A stretch of 64,000 nt of DNA, from NCBI GenBank assembly GCA_004558205.1, contig SFDM01000013.1, forward strand, positions 1-64,000, written 5' to 3'. Source of the stretch: Pyramidobacter piscolens. Its GTDB lineage: Bacteria; Synergistota; Synergistia; Synergistales; Dethiosulfovibrionaceae. Shown in pieces: positions 8,878 through 17,014 of this stretch. The translations under genes and the position numbers were made by a program. Below the pieces are notes generated by a model. That model was not told the DNA's origin, made no database searches, and saw nothing but the letters and a program-made list of their open reading frames with translations. Each line of letters starts with the position of its first letter. The first letter of the stretch is position 1.

Positions 8878-9909
8878 ATGAAACGCACTCTTGCTCTCGC
8901 GCTTGCACTCGCTCTGTTCGCTGCTCCCGCCGCCTTTGCCGCCAAATATGAATGGCGTCTCGCTGAGGAAGAAATCACCGACAGCGTCTGCGACGTCTAC
9001 GCGAAGGAATTCGCCCGGCTCCTGAAGGAAAAATCCAACGGCGATATCAACCTCGAAGTTTATCCTCTTGGAACCCTCGGCACGCCCGAAGAGATCTTCG
9101 AGCTCTGCCAGAACGGCGCCATCGAGTTCGTCCTCGACGGCGCGGGACAGGTCGGCAGCTTCGTGCCGGAAAACCAGATTTTCTCCCTTCAGTTCCTGTT
9201 CTCCGATAACCAGGAAGTCAATGAGAAAATTCTCGCCACCAGCAAGGCGCTGAATGAGATGCTCTCCGATGTGTACGCCAGCCGGGGCATCAAGATGCTG
9301 GCCTATTGGAGCGAAGGCGCCATGGACTGGACCGCCAGCAGGCCGCTGCTCCAGCCGGGGGACTTCAGGGGCCTGAAAATGCGCACCATGCCTTCGCCCA
9401 TGATCGTGGAATCCTATAAGGTCTATGGAGCCAACCCCACGCCCGTGCCTTTCATGGAAGTCTACAGCGGGCTGCAGCTGAACATGATCGAAGGCCAGGA
9501 GAACGCCCCCTATATCACCCAGGAAATGAAGTTCATGGAAGTGCAGAAGTACTACATCCAGTCCTCGCACAAGATCTACATCATGCAGACCATGGCGAAC
9601 AAGGACTTCTTCGACGGGCTGCCCTCTCATATCCAGAAGATTGTCCTGGACTGCGTAGCGGAGCTTCGCGCCTTTGGATACAAGGCTCAGGAAGACCTGA
9701 ACGCAAAACGCCTCGACATGATCGTAAAGGCGATGAAACCCGATCAGAAGCTGGTCAAACTGTCCCCCGAAGCGCGGGCGCAGTTCCGTGAGATCTCGAA
9801 GAACACCGATAAGACCTATCTTGAAGTATCAGGCAATCCAGAGCTGGCACAGAAAATGCTCGACGTGATCCGTCAGGAAATCGCCGCAGCAGAAGCCGCC
9901 GCTAAATAA
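8878..9909 (+). CDS. TRAP transporter solute-binding protein (DctP family)
   Basis: A 343-residue periplasmic protein with a clear signal peptide (MKR followed by alternating Leu/Ala, cleavage near AFAA at about residue 21). The DctP fold is seen in GDINLEVYPLGTLGTPEEIF and in FRGLKMRTMPSPMIVESYK, which carries the arginine that normally binds the substrate carboxylate. It captures an organic acid in the periplasm for the adjacent permeases. A strong AAGGAGG site precedes ATG 8878. The gene order Q-M-P is reversed from the common P-Q-M order; the second TRAP set in this window is P-Q-M. Confidence 0.92.
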   Translation: MKRTLALALALALFAAPAAFAAKYEWRLAEEEITDSVCDVYAKEFARLLKEKSNGDINLEVYPLGTLGTPEEIFELCQNGAIEFVLDGAGQVGSFVPENQIFSLQFLFSDNQEVNEKILATSKALNEMLSDVYASRGIKMLAYWSEGAMDWTASRPLLQPGDFRGLKMRTMPSPMIVESYKVYGANPTPVPFMEVYSGLQLNMIEGQENAPYITQEMKFMEVQKYYIQSSHKIYIMQTMANKDFFDGLPSHIQKIVLDCVAELRAFGYKAQEDLNAKRLDMIVKAMKPDQKLVKLSPEARAQFREISKNTDKTYLEVSGNPELAQKMLDVIRQEIAAAEAAAK

Positions 9910-9937
9910 GACATTCATTTTTAGGAGGATTCATACA

Positions 9938-10864
9938 ATGCAGGGCAAAAAATACATTCACGCCGTTCCCAATTTCAGCGAGGGACGCCGCCCCGAAGTC
10001 ATCGAGGCCATCGTCGACCAGATCCGCAGCGCGAAAGGCGTCAAACTGATCGGGCATTTTCCCGACGCCGACTTCAACCGTACGGTAATCGAGTGCATCG
10101 GCGAGCCTGAACCGCTGATGGAAGCGCTTTTGAACATGGCGGGCAAGTCCTATGAGCTCATCAACATGGAAGAACAGAAGGGCAAGCACCCCCGCATCGG
10201 CGCACAGGACACGATCCCCGTCTTCCCGCTGCTGAACGTGACCCTCGACGAGTGCCGCGACTTCGCCGAAAAGCTCGGCGCCGAGGTGTACAGCCGTTTC
10301 AAGGTCCCCGTCTACTTCAGCGGCCTGAACGCCCGCAACGAGCAGCGCAAAGAGCTGGCCTTCATCCGCGCAGGCCAGTTCGAGGGGCTGAGAGCCGCGG
10401 CCCATACGCCGGAGCGAGCTCCCGACATCGGTCCTGCCGCCCTCCACCCCACGGCTGGAGCCACCATCGTCAGCGCCGCTGAGAGCAACCTCACAGCCAT
10501 CAACGTGCTTCTGAACACCACCGACATGGAGATCGGCAAGAGGATCGCGAAGATGATGCGCGGCCCCTCTGGCGGTTTCAGCACCATCCGCTGCGTGGCC
10601 TTCAAGCCCGACGGATACGACAACGTGGCCATTTCCATGAACATGTTCGACATCGTCAACACTCCGATTTACCGCGCCTTCCAGGTCATCCAGAACGAAG
10701 CCGCCCGTTACGGCCTGACGGTGATCGGCACTCAGGTCTGCGGCACGCTGAAGCAGAAGGCTCTGATCGTCTGCGCCGAATACTTCCTGCGCCTGATCGA
10801 CTTCGATGAGAAGCAGATCGTGGAGAACAACATCCTCTCGCTGATCAGCGAAGGCGAAGCTTAG
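9938..10864 (+). CDS. ftcD: Glutamate (or glycine) formimidoyltransferase
   Basis: A 308-residue cytoplasmic enzyme matching the formiminotransferase domain. Evidence includes VPNFSEGR near the start (about 10-17), GKHPRIGAQDTIPVFPL (about 83-99) with the catalytic-region histidine, and the C-terminal formiminotransferase half. It moves the formimino group from formiminoglutamate, or from formiminoglycine in purine fermenters, to tetrahydrofolate. The cyclodeaminase needed for the next step is encoded next. No histidine ammonia-lyase or urocanase gene is nearby, so the imported substrate may already carry a formimino group, or purine degradation may supply formiminoglycine. Confidence 0.9.
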   Translation: MQGKKYIHAVPNFSEGRRPEVIEAIVDQIRSAKGVKLIGHFPDADFNRTVIECIGEPEPLMEALLNMAGKSYELINMEEQKGKHPRIGAQDTIPVFPLLNVTLDECRDFAEKLGAEVYSRFKVPVYFSGLNARNEQRKELAFIRAGQFEGLRAAAHTPERAPDIGPAALHPTAGATIVSAAESNLTAINVLLNTTDMEIGKRIAKMMRGPSGGFSTIRCVAFKPDGYDNVAISMNMFDIVNTPIYRAFQVIQNEAARYGLTVIGTQVCGTLKQKALIVCAEYFLRLIDFDEKQIVENNILSLISEGEA

Positions 10865-10939
10865 AAAAACGCGGCGGCGCAAAAATACAACAACAAAGGG
10901 GGAAGCTCTTCAATACAGAATTTCCCCTTTCGACCATGA

Positions 10940-10955
10940 TGTTCCACGTGGAACA
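10940..10955. promoter_or_regulatory. parS-like ParB binding site 1
   Basis: A perfect 16-bp palindrome, TGTTCCACGTGGAACA. It matches the chromosomal parS consensus (TGTTNCACGTGNAACA type) bound by ParB/Spo0J. It lies between ftcD and the cyclodeaminase gene. The identical 16-mer recurs at 46191-46206. Confidence 0.8.
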
Positions 10956-10978
10956 TTTTCTTTGGAGGGATGAGCCTC

Positions 10979-11626
10979 ATGTTTGACTCCAACTATCAGC
11001 TGGGGAAATTTTTAGAGGAAATGGCCTCCGATTCCCCTGTTCCGGCCGGCGCCTGCGCGGCCGCCGCGTCGGGCGCCATGGGAGCGGCGCTCTTGTCCAT
11101 GATGGCCCGCCTGACGAGAGGCAAGCGCGGTTATGAAGAACAGGAAGAGCTCATGAAGGAACTGCTCCGCAAAAGCGAGGCGCTCACCGCCCGTCTGGTC
11201 CAGGACTCCGAGGCCGACGTCCAGGCCTATAACAGCCTTATGGTCGCCCTAAAACTCCCCCGCCACAACGACAGCGAAAAGGGCGCGCGCCACCGCGCCA
11301 TTCAATCAGCCTGGATACAGGCCACCGAATCCCCTTTGGCCATCGCGGAAGATTGCCTTCATGTGCTTGCGCTCTGCTCCGCGGCCGCTGAAAAAGGCAA
11401 CGCCAGCGCGGCCAGCGACGTGGGCGTCGCCGCCATGGAAGCCCGATGCGGCCTTGAAGGCGCGATTCTCAGCGTCCGTTTCAACCTTTCCCATGTGGAA
11501 GATAAAAACTTTGCCACCCAAACATTAGCACAGCTTATCCAGATGAGCGGCGAGGGGGAAAAATACGCCCGCCAAGTTCAAAAACTAATGGAACAGCATC
11601 TTAACGCGCTGCGCCCGCATCCCTGA
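10979..11626 (+). CDS. fchA: Methenyl-THF cyclohydrolase / formimino-THF cyclodeaminase (FchA family)
   Basis: A 215-residue, mainly helical cytoplasmic protein. The N-terminal PVPAGACAAAASGAMGAAL glycine/alanine segment (about 18-36) is the family signature for folate binding. It releases ammonia from 5-formimino-THF, or hydrolyses methenyl-THF, feeding the one-carbon pool. It follows ftcD as in other formimino pathways. ATG 10979 is preferred (GGAGG 10 nt upstream); ATG 10970 is only 1 nt from that site. A terminator follows at 11669. Confidence 0.88.
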   Translation: MFDSNYQLGKFLEEMASDSPVPAGACAAAASGAMGAALLSMMARLTRGKRGYEEQEELMKELLRKSEALTARLVQDSEADVQAYNSLMVALKLPRHNDSEKGARHRAIQSAWIQATESPLAIAEDCLHVLALCSAAAEKGNASAASDVGVAAMEARCGLEGAILSVRFNLSHVEDKNFATQTLAQLIQMSGEGEKYARQVQKLMEQHLNALRPHP

Positions 11627-11668
11627 CGCTCTTCACGCTTCATCAAAGCCGAGGTCAAAGCAATTCAG

Positions 11669-11715
11669 AAAAAAGAGCAGAAAGCCCTTTTAATAGGGAC
11701 GTTCTGCTCTTTTTT
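11669..11715 (+). terminator. Terminator after fchA
   Basis: Stem AAAAAAGAGCAGAA (11669-11682) with TTCTGCTCTTTTTT (11702-11715), ending in a T-run. A weak TATACT -10 for the next gene lies at 11753-11758. Confidence 0.85.
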
Positions 11716-11803
11716 CATCCGGTTTTTTCTCTTTTGTTTTTAGAAGAATCAGCTATACTTGAAAAAATATCTCAGTCACGTCCCATTCAAGGAGGTCTCC
11801 CCT

Positions 11804-12961
11804 ATGAGCACTCAGATATCAAGACAGGAAGCGCTTCAGGTGCTTCAATCCCTTCTTCGCATCAGGACTGCCCTGCCGGCCGGCGACGAGATGGACTGCG
11901 TCAAATACATCCTTTCGCTCTTCCCGGCGGACAAGATCACGTCGCGGATCCTGGAACACGGTCATAACAGAGCCTCCCTGAAAATCTCAATTCCCGGACA
12001 GGGACGCAAAAACTTGGCGATCGTGGGCCATATGGACACCATCAGCGTCCCGGAGCCAGAGCTCTGGAACCATTCCCCTTTTGGCGCCGACGTAGAAGAA
12101 GATCTCGTCTACGGCCTTGGCGCTACAAACATGAAAGGCGGCCTGACATCCATGATCCTGGCCGCGTTGGGACTCATCAGATCAGGATCGGCGCTGCCGC
12201 TTAACCTCCACCTCTGTTTTTCCGCCGACGAAGAGGTCAACGGCATCGGCGCGGGAGCCCTTCTCCGCAGCGGCCTTATGGACGACATGGACGAGATTAT
12301 CGTCGCCGAACCCACCACGATGAAAGTGGGCCTCGCCGAGAAAGGCGCTCTTTGGCTGCATTTGACCATACACGGGAAAAGCTGCCACAGCGCTATGCCC
12401 TCCCGGGGGACCAGTGCCGTCGAAGCCTTTCTGGAACTGACGAGACGCATCCGCGAACTCTTCGCGGACGAGCATCCTCACCGGCTCTTGGGGCACAGCA
12501 CCTGCGAAATCACGGAAATCCACGCGGGAACCGCCCCCAATCTTCTGCCAGGGCTGGCGCAGGGAACGCTGGATCTGCGAATCCTGCCGACGGTGAACCA
12601 CTACACGCTTCTGGAAACCATCAAAAAAATGCCCAAAATCATGGAACAGAAGTACAAAGACCTCTCAATCACGATCAATTCCTTCAACTTTCAAGCTCCC
12701 GTAGGCATGAACCGCAACGCTCCCATGGTGCAGCGCGTCAAGGAGATCTACGAACAGCGCGGCATGCGTTACGAAGAGATCGGCATCCACTCCTTCACCG
12801 ACGCGTCGCGCCTGATCCCCACGCTGGGCGTCCCTTTCGTGATTATGGGCCCCGGCGAGCACGAGCTGGGCTACCAGATCGACGAAAAGGTCTCCCTCTC
12901 CTCGGTCTGCGAAATGGCCGAAGTTTACAGAGACTACGTCTTGAGCCAACGTTCCCTTTGA
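11804..12961 (+). CDS. M20 family metallopeptidase (ArgE/DapE/CPG2-like)
   Basis: A 385-residue di-zinc hydrolase. Motifs in order: VGHMDTISVPEPELWNHSPF near residues 74-93 (first metal His and catalytic Asp), YGLGATNMKGG near 104-114 (bridging Asp replaced by Asn), SADEEVNGIGAG near 138-149 (catalytic and metal Glu) and a C-terminal metal site GPGEHELGYQ. The family removes acyl groups from amino acids or trims peptides. AAGGAGGT precedes ATG 11804; an earlier in-frame ATG at 11759 lacks a site. It is a single-gene unit between two terminators. The D-to-N change at the bridging position is an oddity that would alter metal binding if real. Confidence 0.85.
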   Translation: MSTQISRQEALQVLQSLLRIRTALPAGDEMDCVKYILSLFPADKITSRILEHGHNRASLKISIPGQGRKNLAIVGHMDTISVPEPELWNHSPFGADVEEDLVYGLGATNMKGGLTSMILAALGLIRSGSALPLNLHLCFSADEEVNGIGAGALLRSGLMDDMDEIIVAEPTTMKVGLAEKGALWLHLTIHGKSCHSAMPSRGTSAVEAFLELTRRIRELFADEHPHRLLGHSTCEITEIHAGTAPNLLPGLAQGTLDLRILPTVNHYTLLETIKKMPKIMEQKYKDLSITINSFNFQAPVGMNRNAPMVQRVKEIYEQRGMRYEEIGIHSFTDASRLIPTLGVPFVIMGPGEHELGYQIDEKVSLSSVCEMAEVYRDYVLSQRSL

Positions 12962-12990
12962 CAAACCGCATAAGACAGCTTTGTTTCAGC

Positions 12991-13033
12991 AAGGCCCGCA
13001 AAACCTCGAATCGAGGTTTTGCGGGCCTTTTTT
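12991..13033 (+). terminator. Terminator after the M20 gene
   Basis: Perfect stem beginning AAGGCCCGCAAAACCTCGA, with the complementary arm ending GCGGGCCTT and a T-run. Confidence 0.9.
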
Positions 13034-13285
13034 GTGCGTTCTCCTCATCACGCAGGCGTGCCAAGCAGGCGTTCCGTCATAAAATGCAAAACGCTCGCCC
13101 TCCAGAGGAAAAAAGAGAAATCATACATCATTATTAACAGAAAAAAGCCCTACAAAAACAATATATATTTTGAAAGCAATCCTCCTGTCACTCTCGTGTC
13201 CGTCCGCCTTATTCAAAAACACACCGATACTAATTTTAAAAAAAGGACAGCCTCGATTGCTCAATTTTTGCGCATACAACTCAGT

Positions 13286-13341
13286 AATTTTAAACTTCTA
13301 AAATTATCGTCGTTGACGCGTCATTTTGAACATGATATGAT
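13286..13341 (+). promoter_or_regulatory. Sigma-70 promoter with adjacent palindrome
   Basis: TTGACG (13313-13318), a 17-nt spacer and TATGAT (13336-13341) form a near-consensus promoter 52 bp before the first allantoinase-like gene. Just upstream, AATTTTA-AACTTC-TAAAATT (13286-13305) is an inverted repeat suited to a regulator, possibly the IclR protein encoded at 22929. The stretch 13034-13285 is AT-rich with no gene seen. Confidence 0.6.
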
Positions 13342-13392
13342 GTGTCTCACTTAATAGTATTTCGTCTTAATATGTGAAACTAAGGTGATGAA

Positions 13393-14775
13393 ATGATTCG
13401 TGTGGAGCGTCTCCTGAAAAATGCAAAGATTTTTAACGGCGAGGGCTTGAACAACGGTTCTCTTGGAATCGTCAGCGGCAGGATCGCTTTCATTGGCGAC
13501 CCTCTCGGCCTTCGGGGCGAGGAAGAAGTGGACCTTCAGGGCGCCTGGATCCTTCCAGGGGGCATTGAAACTCATGCCCATATCCGGGAACCCGAGATGA
13601 CACCCAGAAGCGACTTCCAGTCAGAGTCCATCGCCGCCGCCGCGGGAGGGATCACCACCTTCTTCGAGATGCCGATTTCAGCTCCGCCGCAGGCTGATGC
13701 TGCCACGCTTCACCGCCGTGAAGAGCTGGCGTCAAAAAAATCCTGCGTCGATTTCGGATTTTATGGAGCCGCCTGCGGCGGAGCCCAGAATGTACAGGCG
13801 TTGGCTCAGGCTGGCGTGCTGGGTTTTAAAGCTTTTCTCTTTGACGTGACAGGCGAACGCGAGGTCGAGTTCAGAGGGGCGACGGCCTCTCGCGACGCTC
13901 AGCTGATGGAAGCGTTAGAAGCCGTCGCAGCGACAGGAAAGATTTTGGCCGTTCACGCTGAGAACGGAGATCTCGCCGCTTTCTTCACCCGCCGCGTCAA
14001 AGAAAGCGGCAGGGCGCGCGACCTCAAAGCCCACGGCGCAGCGCGGCCCGAAATTTGCGAAACCGAAGCGGTAGCCAAGATACTGCTTATGGCCCGCGCC
14101 GCCGGGACCCGGTTGAGTTTCTGCCACATTTCGACAAAAGCGGCTTTTGAAGAAATAGAACGGGCCCGCCGGTCGGGGCAGGAAGTCTATATCGAAAGCT
14201 GTCCTCAATACCTCTGGCTCAACGAAGAGAGCGCTTCCGTCTACGGCCCCTACGCAAAATACAATCCTCCTATCAGGACCGAAGGCGACCGCCGCGCCCT
14301 TTTCGAATACGCTCGGCGAGGGCTGATCGACTATATCGGCAGTGATCACGGAGCCTTTCAGCTTCAGGAAAAACTTCCGGGCGAAAAGGACATATTCCTC
14401 GCGCCTGCAGGTTCGGTCGGATTTGAAACTCGTTTGCCTCTGATGATCACATCGGTCCTGAAAAACGAGTTATCACTGCGCCAAGCTGTACGGCTCATGA
14501 CCACAAGGGCCGCCGAGGTATTCGAGCTTTGGCCCCGCAAAGGGGCCCTCCACATTGGAGCCGACGCCGATTTAACCGTGGTAGATCCGCATAGAACGGT
14601 GATTCCCCGGCGGGAGAAGAGCTACAGCCGCGGCAGGGAAATAGCCCGGCTTTACGAAGGCTGGCAGCTCAAAGGACAGGTCATTCACACACTGGTACGT
14701 GGAGCTTTTGTCTTCAAAGACGGCAGGCCTGTAGAAGCCATGGCCGGCTGGGGACAAAAGGTCTTTTGTAAATAG
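13393..14775 (+). CDS. Allantoinase-like cyclic amidohydrolase, paralogue 1
   Basis: A 460-residue metal-dependent hydrolase of the allantoinase/dihydroorotase/hydantoinase superfamily. Metal ligands are visible: HAH at 61-63, the carbamylated lysine in GFKAF (K146, as in AllB), His188 in VHAEN, a His in FCHIS and the catalytic Asp in YIGSDHG. The fold opens a cyclic ureide such as allantoin or a hydantoin. It is the first gene downstream of a strong promoter and is followed 29 bp later by a paralogue of nearly equal length. Substrate preference between allantoin, dihydropyrimidine and hydantoin cannot be read from sequence. Confidence 0.82.
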   Translation: MIRVERLLKNAKIFNGEGLNNGSLGIVSGRIAFIGDPLGLRGEEEVDLQGAWILPGGIETHAHIREPEMTPRSDFQSESIAAAAGGITTFFEMPISAPPQADAATLHRREELASKKSCVDFGFYGAACGGAQNVQALAQAGVLGFKAFLFDVTGEREVEFRGATASRDAQLMEALEAVAATGKILAVHAENGDLAAFFTRRVKESGRARDLKAHGAARPEICETEAVAKILLMARAAGTRLSFCHISTKAAFEEIERARRSGQEVYIESCPQYLWLNEESASVYGPYAKYNPPIRTEGDRRALFEYARRGLIDYIGSDHGAFQLQEKLPGEKDIFLAPAGSVGFETRLPLMITSVLKNELSLRQAVRLMTTRAAEVFELWPRKGALHIGADADLTVVDPHRTVIPRREKSYSRGREIARLYEGWQLKGQVIHTLVRGAFVFKDGRPVEAMAGWGQKVFCK

Positions 14776-14804
14776 GTACGAAAAAATCTAAGGAGGCGTT
14801 TTTT

Positions 14805-16190
14805 ATGGTAAAGGCTGATTTAGTCGTCCGCAACGCGCAAATTTTTGCCGACGGCAGTCTGTTTCACGGCGGGTTGGCCGTGAAAGACGGGAAAATCCTT
14901 TCAATCGGCGAGGATGAATGCCTGCCCGAGGCTTTTAAAGTCATCGACGCAGGAAACAAGATGGTTCTGCCCGGCGTGGTAGACACTCACGTCCACGTCC
15001 GCGACCCTGGACATACCGAGAGAGGAAATTTCGAGACGGAGACGAAAGCCGCGGCCAACGGCGGCGTCACGACCATACTGGAACACCCCATTTCTTCGCC
15101 ACCTCCCTATAACCCGGAAATACTTCAGGGACGCATCGACTCGGCCAAGCCTCAGTGCCTGGTGGACTACGCCTTTTTCGGCGCCGCCGGTTCAGAGTTC
15201 CCCGAAGAGGTCGCCCGCGTCGCCCAATCGGGCATTGTGGCCTTCAAGACGTTCCTTCACGAAGCGCCCGAAGGGCGGGACGATGAATTCCGCGGGCTGA
15301 CCATGCCCAACGACGGCGGCATCATGGACGGCTTTGAGGCTGTCGCGAAAACGGGCCTGATCCTGACCGTCCACGCTGAAAACAACGATATGGTGCAGCG
15401 CATGATCAAAAAGTTCCGCGCCGCCGGCAAAGTCGGCTGGGACGCCCATTGCCCCTCCCGTCCCCCGCTGAGCGAGATCGAATGCGTCCAGAAGCTGATC
15501 CTCATCGCCAAGGAAACCGGCGTGCGTATCGCTTTCGCTCACATTTCCACCCCCGAGGCCATGGAACTCTGCAAGCAGGCCAAGCTGGCCGGTCAGGAAG
15601 TCTATCTGGAGACCTGTCCGCACTACCTGACACTCACCGAAGAAGAACTGCTCAAAGTGGGCCCCTACGCCAAGTGCAATCCTCCTCTGCGCAGTGCCCG
15701 CGAACGCGACGGCCTATGGAAATACGTTACCGAAGGCTGGGTCGACTATATCGGCAGCGACCACGGCCCCTTCCTAGTCTCTGAGAAAGAGAAAGGGAAC
15801 AAAGACATCTTCACGGCAGCAGCCGGCGCCGCGTGCATTGAACTGACGCTGCCTTTGATGCTCACCGCAGTCCGTGACGGAAAGCTGACGCTGGCGCGCT
15901 TGATGCAGCTCATCAGCGCCAACCCGGCGAGGATTTTCGGCCTTCAGGGCAAAGGACACCTGACTCCCGGCTATGACGCCGACTTCGTCATGGTGGATAT
16001 GGATAGGACTTTCGTGGTGGATCACCGGGATCTGAAGACAAAAGCCCGCGACACCGCCATCCAGTACGACGGCATGGAACTGGTGGGACGCCCCGTCCTT
16101 ACGGCCGTTCGCGGCCGCGTCATTATGGAAGACGGCGTGATCGACGGCAGCGCCAAAGGCTGGGGCAAGCTGATCCTCCGGGGAGAGTAG
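14805..16190 (+). CDS. Allantoinase-like cyclic amidohydrolase, paralogue 2
   Basis: A 461-residue paralogue of the preceding gene with the same motif order: HVH at 62-64, carbamylated-lysine candidate K148 in AFKTF, HAEN, FAHIS and YIGSDHGPF. Conservation of all metal ligands in both copies argues that both are active, perhaps on different ring substrates or enantiomers. It has an AAGGAGG site and is followed 4 bp later by a racemase gene, which suggests it acts on a chiral substrate such as allantoin or a 5-substituted hydantoin. Confidence 0.83.
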   Translation: MVKADLVVRNAQIFADGSLFHGGLAVKDGKILSIGEDECLPEAFKVIDAGNKMVLPGVVDTHVHVRDPGHTERGNFETETKAAANGGVTTILEHPISSPPPYNPEILQGRIDSAKPQCLVDYAFFGAAGSEFPEEVARVAQSGIVAFKTFLHEAPEGRDDEFRGLTMPNDGGIMDGFEAVAKTGLILTVHAENNDMVQRMIKKFRAAGKVGWDAHCPSRPPLSEIECVQKLILIAKETGVRIAFAHISTPEAMELCKQAKLAGQEVYLETCPHYLTLTEEELLKVGPYAKCNPPLRSARERDGLWKYVTEGWVDYIGSDHGPFLVSEKEKGNKDIFTAAAGAACIELTLPLMLTAVRDGKLTLARLMQLISANPARIFGLQGKGHLTPGYDADFVMVDMDRTFVVDHRDLKTKARDTAIQYDGMELVGRPVLTAVRGRVIMEDGVIDGSAKGWGKLILRGE

Positions 16191-16194
16191 CCTC

Positions 16195-16878
16195 ATGCGG
16201 ATCCTGATTATCAACCCTAACAGCAGCCCTTCCATGACACAGGCGATCGACCAGATCGCCCAAAGCTTCGCCCTGGGCCGTTTTGAAGTGGTCACGCTTC
16301 CGACGCCCGGCGCATCCCCCTTCGTGGTGAGCTTTGAAGATTACGCGCGCTCGATGCCCGGCATGGTTCAGCTGCTCAAGGAAAATTACGCCGCCTTCGA
16401 CGGATTCGTCGTCGCCTGCCACAGCGATCCCAATCTGGACCTTCTCAAAGAACTCTCGGAGAAACCCGTCGTCGGCATCTGCGAAGCTTCCGTGAAAATC
16501 GCCTCCATGATCGGCGACACCTTCTCCGTAGTTTCACCGGGAAAACGCAGCATTCCCAACAAAATCGACATGGTCCGCCACAAATACCGCATGGGAGGCT
16601 ACCTCGCTTCCGTCAGAGCTCCGGAGCAGGCGGCGATGGAGGGAAAGGACATGAAGTCGCTTTTGCTTCCCGTCGCGAAAAAGGCGGTGGAAGAGGACGG
16701 AGCGGAAGTGATCGTCCTGGGCTGCGCCGGTTTTGCAGGGCTCGATAAAGAATTGGAAGCAGAGCTGAAGGTTCCCGTCCTCGACGGTACGGTTTGCGCG
16801 CTGATGGTACTCGAAGGGCTGATCCGCTATGGACTTGGGATCAGCAAGAGATGTCGTTTCCGTCCTAACCAGGGATGA
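16195..16878 (+). CDS. Asp/Glu/hydantoin (allantoin) racemase family protein
   Basis: A 227-residue cytoplasmic enzyme. It begins MRILIINPNSSPSMTQAI, the family signature, and contains the two catalytic cysteine regions VACHSDP (about 73-79) and LGCAGFAGL (about 181-189). Members racemise hydantoins or allantoin so that a stereospecific hydrolase can use both enantiomers. It lies 4 bp after the second amidohydrolase, supporting a shared pathway. Confidence 0.88.
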   Translation: MRILIINPNSSPSMTQAIDQIAQSFALGRFEVVTLPTPGASPFVVSFEDYARSMPGMVQLLKENYAAFDGFVVACHSDPNLDLLKELSEKPVVGICEASVKIASMIGDTFSVVSPGKRSIPNKIDMVRHKYRMGGYLASVRAPEQAAMEGKDMKSLLLPVAKKAVEEDGAEVIVLGCAGFAGLDKELEAELKVPVLDGTVCALMVLEGLIRYGLGISKRCRFRPNQG

Positions 16879-16906
16879 GAGGCTCGTTAAAGAAAGGACG
16901 AAGAAG

Positions 16907-17014
16907 ATGGAAGTCTCTGCAAGTTGTAAATTTCTCTGGGGTATTTATCTCTTTTTTGGCCTGTTTCCGCTGATCTACGTCACTCTGAAAAAGAAAGGCG
17001 GCGATAAAAGATGA
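16907..17014 (+). CDS. Small membrane protein coupled to a Na+ symporter
   Basis: A 35-residue protein with one hydrophobic segment (about 9-26) and a basic tail ending KKKGGDKR. AAAGGA precedes ATG 16907. Its stop codon overlaps the next start in an ATGA, so translation is coupled to the symporter. Tiny one-helix proteins of this kind accompany many SSS-family symporters and are thought to be accessory subunits. Size, position and helix support the call; function is inferred. Confidence 0.65.
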   Translation: MEVSASCKFLWGIYLFFGLFPLIYVTLKKKGGDKR

